46,287 nucleotides of DNA from Planctomycetota bacterium. GTDB lineage: Bacteria; Planctomycetota; PLA2; JAEUHO01. A model generated the notes under the pieces. The model was given only the letters and a program-made list of their open reading frames with translations. It searched no databases and was not told the origin of the DNA. The position numbers and the translations under genes are program-made. Location of the stretch: NCBI GenBank assembly GCA_028281445.1, contig JANQJW010000041.1, positions 1 through 46,287 on the forward strand, read 5' to 3'. Each line of letters starts with the position of its first letter. Positions within the stretch are counted from its first letter, which is position 1. Positions 41,652 to 46,287 of this stretch are shown here, piece after piece.

Positions 41652-43166
41652 ATGAGGAGTGCACGGCGCGCGGTTCCCTGGGCCCTGGTCCTGCTGTTGC
41701 TGTCGGCACCCGCACAGGCGGGCGACAAGGCGATTCGGTGGTGCGAGAGCCTCGACACGGCCTTCGCCCGAGCCGGAGACACCGGGCTGCCCGTCGCCGT
41801 CTGCGTGACGGCGCCCCAGAAGCAGGCCGGCGGATCGGTCACGGGCGGCGCGAGCACGATGCTGACCGAGGGGATCTACAAGGAGGCGTCCGTCGTCCGT
41901 CGCTCTCCGCGATTCGTCTGGGTGCTGGTCGATGAGCTGCCCGACGCAGCGCGGGCCCGGCTCAAGACGCTGACGGGTAGTGAGCTCATCGTGACGCCAC
42001 AGCACGTCTTCGTGCATCCCGACGGCAAGCAGGTCCTACTGCGCAAGGAGTACTGGCCGTACGGCAAGGGCGAGGCCGGCGTCCGCGCGTTCGAGAAGCT
42101 GCTCGACGACGCGTGGACGCGCTTTCGCCTGACGCCGCAAGGGGAGAAGGCCGCCGATCCCGCCGCGCCGAAGAAGGAGCCCGAGGGCGACAAGGGCAAG
42201 AAGAAGAAGGACGAGGTGCCCGACGAGGCGGAGGCGCGCAAGGATTGGGTCGTAGCGATGCTCGGGCGGATCCGCACGGGCAACAACGAGACCCGGCGCG
42301 CGACCTTGAAGGGTCTGATCAAGCACGACCGCAACGGGGACTGCATCACGCCGCTGATCGACCTGCTCTCCGATCCCTCTCTCGAGAAGAACTCGCGCAT
42401 CGACGTGGTCCGAGCGCTCGGCATTCCCGGCCTGGGCGACGCGGTCCTGCCATTGGCCGCGCTGCTGCAGCACGACGACAACCGCGTGCGCGGCAACGCC
42501 GCCGTAAGCCTCGAGTACATCGGGCTGCCCGAGGCCGTGCCCGCCCTGAAGAAGCAGCTCGGGGCCGAAAGGAGTGCCAGCGTGGCCGGTCACATCTGCC
42601 GCGCGCTGGGGCGCTGCGGCGCGGGAAAGAGCGACGTGCGTAGCGCGCTGCTCAAGCGCTGGGACAAGGCGGAGACCGACACGCAACGTATCGGCCCGGC
42701 GGCAGGCATGGCCTACTTCGCCGGCGACAAGAGCCTCGCGCGAAAGATCGAGAAGCGCCTGGCCAAGGCGGTCGTCCCCAAGGCGATCACCGGCCTCACC
42801 AGCCTGCGCAAGGAGCCCAAGCTGCTCGCGTGGTGTCTCGCCCACATCGGCGACAAGCGATCCGCGAAGTTCATGCGCAGCAAGGTGATCGACCGGTTGA
42901 AGCGCGAGTCCTTCAACACGGGGGTCGGCTTCTACGAGGAGGTCGTCCTCATGATCGAGGGCGACGAGGAAGCGGCGAAAGCCGTGGACCAGTCGATGCG
43001 GGGCGTGAGCTTCGGCGGGCCCGGGAGCAGCATCACGTCGATCTCCTCGAGCGTCGGCGTGTTCAAGATGGACGCGATGCGCAAGGGACGCGACATGTCG
43101 CAGTTCATCCCCAAGGGCGACTGGAAGACGCCGACGTTCGAGCTGCCGGATCCGACGAACCGCTGA
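41652..43166 (+). CDS. Secreted protein with thioredoxin-like and HEAT-repeat regions
   Basis: The ATG at 41652 has GGAGGA about 4 nt upstream and opens a signal peptide ending near APAQAGD; the frame is open far upstream but without coding character. In the 504-residue product, residues about 25-160 resemble a thioredoxin fold without a CxxC (LPVAVCVTAPQKQ..., RFVWVLVDEL, VTPQHVFVHPDG). A Lys/Glu-rich linker (about 170-195) follows, then HEAT-like repeats (about 200-400; DAVLPLAALLQHDDNRVRG, EAVPALKKQL). The C-terminal 80 residues are unrecognised. The esterase gene follows after 13 bases, so the two may form an operon. Confidence 0.75.
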   Translation: MRSARRAVPWALVLLLLSAPAQAGDKAIRWCESLDTAFARAGDTGLPVAVCVTAPQKQAGGSVTGGASTMLTEGIYKEASVVRRSPRFVWVLVDELPDAARARLKTLTGSELIVTPQHVFVHPDGKQVLLRKEYWPYGKGEAGVRAFEKLLDDAWTRFRLTPQGEKAADPAAPKKEPEGDKGKKKKDEVPDEAEARKDWVVAMLGRIRTGNNETRRATLKGLIKHDRNGDCITPLIDLLSDPSLEKNSRIDVVRALGIPGLGDAVLPLAALLQHDDNRVRGNAAVSLEYIGLPEAVPALKKQLGAERSASVAGHICRALGRCGAGKSDVRSALLKRWDKAETDTQRIGPAAGMAYFAGDKSLARKIEKRLAKAVVPKAITGLTSLRKEPKLLAWCLAHIGDKRSAKFMRSKVIDRLKRESFNTGVGFYEEVVLMIEGDEEAAKAVDQSMRGVSFGGPGSSITSISSSVGVFKMDAMRKGRDMSQFIPKGDWKTPTFELPDPTNR

Positions 43167-43179
43167 GTACGATGCGCGG

Positions 43180-44250
43180 ATGCGAACCGCGTGCCTCGGC
43201 GTCCTGCTGCTTCTCCTGACCTTCTCTCCGGCGCAGGCGGACGAACGGCCGTCCGGCTGGCCGTGGGCCTACGATCCGGGCGAGTCGACCGAGTCGATCA
43301 TGGGCTTGAAGGTGACGCTCTACGTCCCGCGACGGCTCACCCCCACCTCCGGATCGTCGCTCCTGGTGGTGTTGCACGGTGCGCGCGCACGCGGCGACCG
43401 TCTAGCCACGTTCTTCCGGTCCTGGCCGATGCAGAACTACGTCGTGTGTGCCCCACAGGCCTCGGGCTCGACCTGGAACTCGGACGACCTCAACCGCGTG
43501 CGCCGCATCGTGAAGATGCTCCAGGCCGGTTTGCCCATCAACAGGGACCGGCTGCACGTCGCGGGCTTCAGCAACGGCGCGTCGAACCTCGCTGAGATCG
43601 CGTTCGACGACGACATGAAGGCACTCAGCGGCACGTGGGTCGGCGGCGGCTACGGCGGCAAGAAGGTCCCCACCTGGGCGCGCGACCGCTTCGGCGCGCT
43701 GTTCATGGCGGGCGCGGACGACTTCGCGCTGAACCGCGTGCGGGCCAGCCCAAGGCGCCTGCACGGAAAGGTGCGCAGCCTCGAGCTGATCATCGAGCCG
43801 GGCATCGGCCACACGTGGCCGAGCAAGCGCGTGCCTTACCACCTCTGGTGGATGGGCGTGCAAGAGGGCCGCTACCGCCCGGGCTACGACCTGAACTTCG
43901 CCTGGGGCAACGACCTCGGCAAGGCGCTTGCGGCGGTCCGCGGCGGACGGGCGCGCGGCGCGATGCTCTATCTCTACGATTCGCGCACCGACGTCGGCAG
44001 CGTGAACGCCAGGAACCTGCAGAACATCATCTTCACGCGCGGAGATATCCGAGACCTCGGCGCGCGCTTGCTGCCGGTCAAAGTCGACAGGGTCGGCAAC
44101 ACCGCGACCCTGGCGGCGCTCGGTGTTCCCGCCATGGCGACACCGGCGGTCGTGGTCTTCGGCGCAGGTGGGCGGTCGACACACATGCAGTCGGGCGCCA
44201 TCGACCCGAGCAAGCTCGTCGCCGCCCTTCGGCAGGTAGCCGGACCGTAG
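43180..44250 (+). CDS. Secreted alpha/beta-hydrolase (esterase-like) with thioredoxin-like tail
   Basis: A 356-residue protein with a signal peptide ending near PAQADER. Residues about 40-220 form an alpha/beta-hydrolase of the PHB-depolymerase/feruloyl-esterase type: oxyanion-loop VVLHGARA (H66, G67), nucleophile S131 in GFSNGAS, an acid candidate at D180/D181 and H211 in GIGHTWP. Residues about 255-350 look like a thioredoxin fold without CxxC (GAMLYLYDSRT..., RLLPVKVDR, VPAMATPAVVVFG). The substrate is unknown. The YwiC-like gene begins directly after its stop. Confidence 0.8.
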   Translation: MRTACLGVLLLLLTFSPAQADERPSGWPWAYDPGESTESIMGLKVTLYVPRRLTPTSGSSLLVVLHGARARGDRLATFFRSWPMQNYVVCAPQASGSTWNSDDLNRVRRIVKMLQAGLPINRDRLHVAGFSNGASNLAEIAFDDDMKALSGTWVGGGYGGKKVPTWARDRFGALFMAGADDFALNRVRASPRRLHGKVRSLELIIEPGIGHTWPSKRVPYHLWWMGVQEGRYRPGYDLNFAWGNDLGKALAAVRGGRARGAMLYLYDSRTDVGSVNARNLQNIIFTRGDIRDLGARLLPVKVDRVGNTATLAALGVPAMATPAVVVFGAGGRSTHMQSGAIDPSKLVAALRQVAGP

Positions 44251-45075
44251 GTGGCGAGCCGCTCCTGGTTCCGACGCCGGATCGCCGTCCCGGGCGAACA
44301 CGGCTCCTGGGCGTTGTTCCTGGGACCGCTCGTGATCGGCATCGTGGCGGGCGGCGCGGTGCGCGTGCCGACCATCTACCTGGTCGTGGCCGCGCTGGCG
44401 GGCTTCATGGTCCGCCAGCCCATCACGATGCTCGCCAAGGTGCGCGCGGGGCGCCGTCCCGAGAGCGACGCACCGGCCGCGCGCTTCTGGATCGTCGTCT
44501 ACGGAACGATCGCCGCGCTGCACATCGGCGGGCTCGTGGCGCGAGGATTCGGCGAGGTCCTCTACCTGGCGCTACCCGGCGTGCCCGTGTTCGCGTGGTA
44601 CCTGCACCTGGTCATGCATCGCCAGGAGCGGAGGCAGATGCTCATCGAGGTGCTCGCGACGGGCGCGCTCGCGCTCAGCGCACCCGCCGCGCTCTGGATC
44701 GGACGGGGCGACGCGGTGGCCGAGGGATGGATGCTGTGGGCCCTGTGCTGGGTCGGCTACGGGAGCGAGATCGTCCACACGTACTTGCGCCTCGACCAGC
44801 GCACGTGGTCCGAGGATCGCGACGTTGCGAACCGCTTCCAGGCAGGACGGACCGCGCTCCGGATCAACGGACTGGGCATCGCCGTGGCCGGCGGACTCGT
44901 CCTGGCGAACGAGGCCAGCCCGCTGCTGCTTGTGCCCTTCGGGATCCACGCGGCGGAGTGCCTGCATGGCGTACTACGTCCCGCGCGCGGTCTGCGACCG
45001 CGTGCCATCGGCCTGCGGCAGCTCGCGGTGAGCGTGCTCTTCACCGCGACGTTCGCCCTCGCCGGATATCCTTGA
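44251..45075 (+). CDS. YwiC-like membrane protein
   Basis: A GTG start at 44251 immediately follows the esterase stop. The 274-residue protein has about eight membrane helices and starts with the YwiC-family signature VPGEHGSWALFLGP. A second typical segment, FVRQPITMLAK-like (here GFMVRQPITMLAK), follows. The family is of unknown function, although it was first noted near B. subtilis anaerobic-respiration genes. There is no independent hint of function from its neighbours. Confidence 0.82.
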   Translation: MASRSWFRRRIAVPGEHGSWALFLGPLVIGIVAGGAVRVPTIYLVVAALAGFMVRQPITMLAKVRAGRRPESDAPAARFWIVVYGTIAALHIGGLVARGFGEVLYLALPGVPVFAWYLHLVMHRQERRQMLIEVLATGALALSAPAALWIGRGDAVAEGWMLWALCWVGYGSEIVHTYLRLDQRTWSEDRDVANRFQAGRTALRINGLGIAVAGGLVLANEASPLLLVPFGIHAAECLHGVLRPARGLRPRAIGLRQLAVSVLFTATFALAGYP

Positions 45076-45109
45076 CGACCTTCTACAGATGTCATAGGTT
45101 CCGCACTGC

Positions 45110-45493
45110 ATGAGCGCCCCCCACCTCAGCGACGCCGAATGGAAGGTCATGAACGCCGTCTGGGCCGAGCACCCGACGAAGGCGCGCGCCGTCATGCACG
45201 CGCTGGAGGACGAGACGGCCTGGAAGTACAGCACCGTGAAGACGATGCTCGAGCGGCTCGTCGAGAAGGGTGCGCTCGAAGCGCACATGGAGGGCATCAC
45301 GACCCTCTACACGCCGGCGATGACGCGAGAAGAGGCACAGCGTGACGCGGTGCGCAGTCTCGCGGAGAAGGCGTTCGGCGGTGCGCTGGGCTCCATGGCG
45401 CACTTCTTCATGCAGGACGAGCAGCTCTCGGCCAAGGACCGCAAGGCGCTCCAGAAGCTGCTTGCCGAGCGATCGAAGCGGGGTCGCAAGTGA
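45110..45493 (+). CDS. BlaI/MecI/CopY-family transcriptional repressor
   Basis: A 127-residue winged-helix protein with the family opening LSDAEWKVMNAVW, the recognition segment WKYSTVKTMLERLVEKG and a helical dimerisation tail. In this family the partner BlaR1-type protease cleaves the repressor to switch genes on. The partner gene follows with a 4-base overlap (GTGA), the usual arrangement. The controlled genes are probably this pair itself and others outside the window; no beta-lactamase gene is visible here. Confidence 0.92.
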   Translation: MSAPHLSDAEWKVMNAVWAEHPTKARAVMHALEDETAWKYSTVKTMLERLVEKGALEAHMEGITTLYTPAMTREEAQRDAVRSLAEKAFGGALGSMAHFFMQDEQLSAKDRKALQKLLAERSKRGRK

Positions 45494-46287
45494 TTCGCTC
45501 GTTCGTCGACGGCTGGGCGGACTGGATGACCGCGATGGCGTGGCAGGCGGGACTGCTGATCGTGTCGGCTGTCGCGCTCGATGCGATCGTCCTGCGGCGG
45601 ATCCACCCACGCCTGCGCTCGGTGGTCTGGAGCCTCGTGGCGCTCAAGCTGGTGCTGCCGCCCGGCCTCGCCTCGCCGCTGCGCGCCCCAAAGCCGGCCG
45701 TGCAGGGTGTCGCGTCCTCCGCCGCGGTTCCGCACGGCGTCGATTGGGGTGCGCTCGCATGCGCCGTCTGGCTTGCCGGCATGACGGTGCTCGCGGCCGT
45801 GGCGTGGCGCCGCAACCGCGCCTGGCGCCGTAGCCTCCAGCAGGCAACGAGCCCGGCGCCCGACGCCGTGCGCCGGCTGCTCCGCGAGGTCTGCGCGACA
45901 CTGGGACTCCGCCGCGTGCCGACGCTGCGTCTCGGAGCCGGGCTCCGCAGTGCGGCCGTCGTGGGCCTTGCACGCCCTGTCATTCTGCTCCCGGACGAAC
46001 GCAACTCGGACGCCGACCTGCATCACGTGTTGCTGCACGAGGTCGCACACATCAAGCGGCGTGACCTGTGGGCGGAAGCGGCGTTCGCGCTTCTGCACCT
46101 CGTGTACTGGTTTCATCCGCTTGTCGCGATCGCGCGGCGCCGCGCGCACGCGGCGCGCGAGGTGTGCTGCGACCTGACCGTGGCCCGCGCGCTCGGCAGC
46201 AGCACGGCGTATCGCGAGACGCTCCTCGAACACGCCCGACGCATGCTGCAGGGGCCGCGTCCGGCCGGCGCAGCCGCGGGGTTCCTG
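45490..46287 (+). CDS. BlaR1-type M56 metallopeptidase (partial, cut by window end)
   Basis: A GTG start at 45490 overlaps the BlaI stop by 4 bases. The 266 codons present have no stop. The N terminus has membrane helices (about 12-30, 40-60 and 85-105). The M56 zinc site appears as HEVAH at residues 183-187, with RRDLW after it and the downstream AREVCCD segment that supplies the third ligand region. BlaR1-like proteins sense a signal outside and cleave the paired repressor inside. The sensor domain lies beyond the window. Confidence 0.9.
   Translation, partial: MIRSFVDGWADWMTAMAWQAGLLIVSAVALDAIVLRRIHPRLRSVVWSLVALKLVLPPGLASPLRAPKPAVQGVASSAAVPHGVDWGALACAVWLAGMTVLAAVAWRRNRAWRRSLQQATSPAPDAVRRLLREVCATLGLRRVPTLRLGAGLRSAAVVGLARPVILLPDERNSDADLHHVLLHEVAHIKRRDLWAEAAFALLHLVYWFHPLVAIARRRAHAAREVCCDLTVARALGSSTAYRETLLEHARRMLQGPRPAGAAAGFL

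Overview
The window is GC-rich and reads like a chromosome segment of a Planctomycetota-type bacterium. This is an inference from gene style: long secreted TPR, HEAT and FG-GAP proteins, TPR-CHAT proteases, DUF1573 and MauE-type proteins, a Rieske/cytochrome b operon led by a GltD-like fusion, and a BlaI/BlaR1 pair. No rRNA, tRNA or CRISPR array was seen, so the lineage cannot be fixed. After start sites are corrected, no stretch longer than 300 bases lacks a gene.

Layout. Positions 1-99 hold the end of an IS3-like element leaving the window to the left. From 0.2 to 9 kb, five minus-strand genes encode a ceramidase-like membrane hydrolase, an 11-repeat FG-GAP lipoprotein, an unknown secreted protein and two HEAT-repeat secreted proteins. 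From 9.2 to 12.4 kb a plus-strand pair encodes a PEGA/TPR lipoprotein and an unknown secreted protein. From 12.4 to 20.2 kb two homologous secreted TPR-CHAT proteins flank a divergent MerC-like / Fur-family pair with a candidate operator between them; the second CHAT gene carries a one-base frameshift. From 20.2 to 24.8 kb come a HAD hydrolase coupled to an ATP-cone/2-phosphoglycerate-kinase-like protein, a VAO-family FAD oxidase and a ZntB-type transporter.

From 24.9 to 30.8 kb a tightly coupled operon encodes a respiratory module: a TPR + GltD-like flavoprotein + ferredoxin fusion, a TAT-exported Rieske protein, a b6-type cytochrome b and a membrane-anchored tetraheme cytochrome c. Together these suggest electron exchange between NAD(P)H, quinone and periplasmic cytochromes. 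A response regulator (31.1 kb) is followed by a convergent minus-strand operon (31.8-37.3 kb) encoding a MauE-thioredoxin fusion, an unknown anchored protein, a DUF1573 lipoprotein and a large carboxypeptidase-regulatory-like surface protein. Next come a Cys-rich secreted protein and a beta-barrel-like protein.

The most unusual item is at 39.05-39.82 kb. This secreted thioredoxin-like gene has a perfect Shine-Dalgarno sequence, a signal peptide and a strong terminator, but also an in-frame TGA right after the signal peptide. A hairpin with an AGGUA loop follows the TGA, so the gene is a candidate for a new selenoprotein family. The last part (40-46.3 kb) holds YjbQ (also with a one-base frameshift), two small membrane proteins, a HEAT/thioredoxin-like secreted protein, an esterase with a thioredoxin-like tail, a YwiC-like protein and BlaI/BlaR1, the last cut by the window end.
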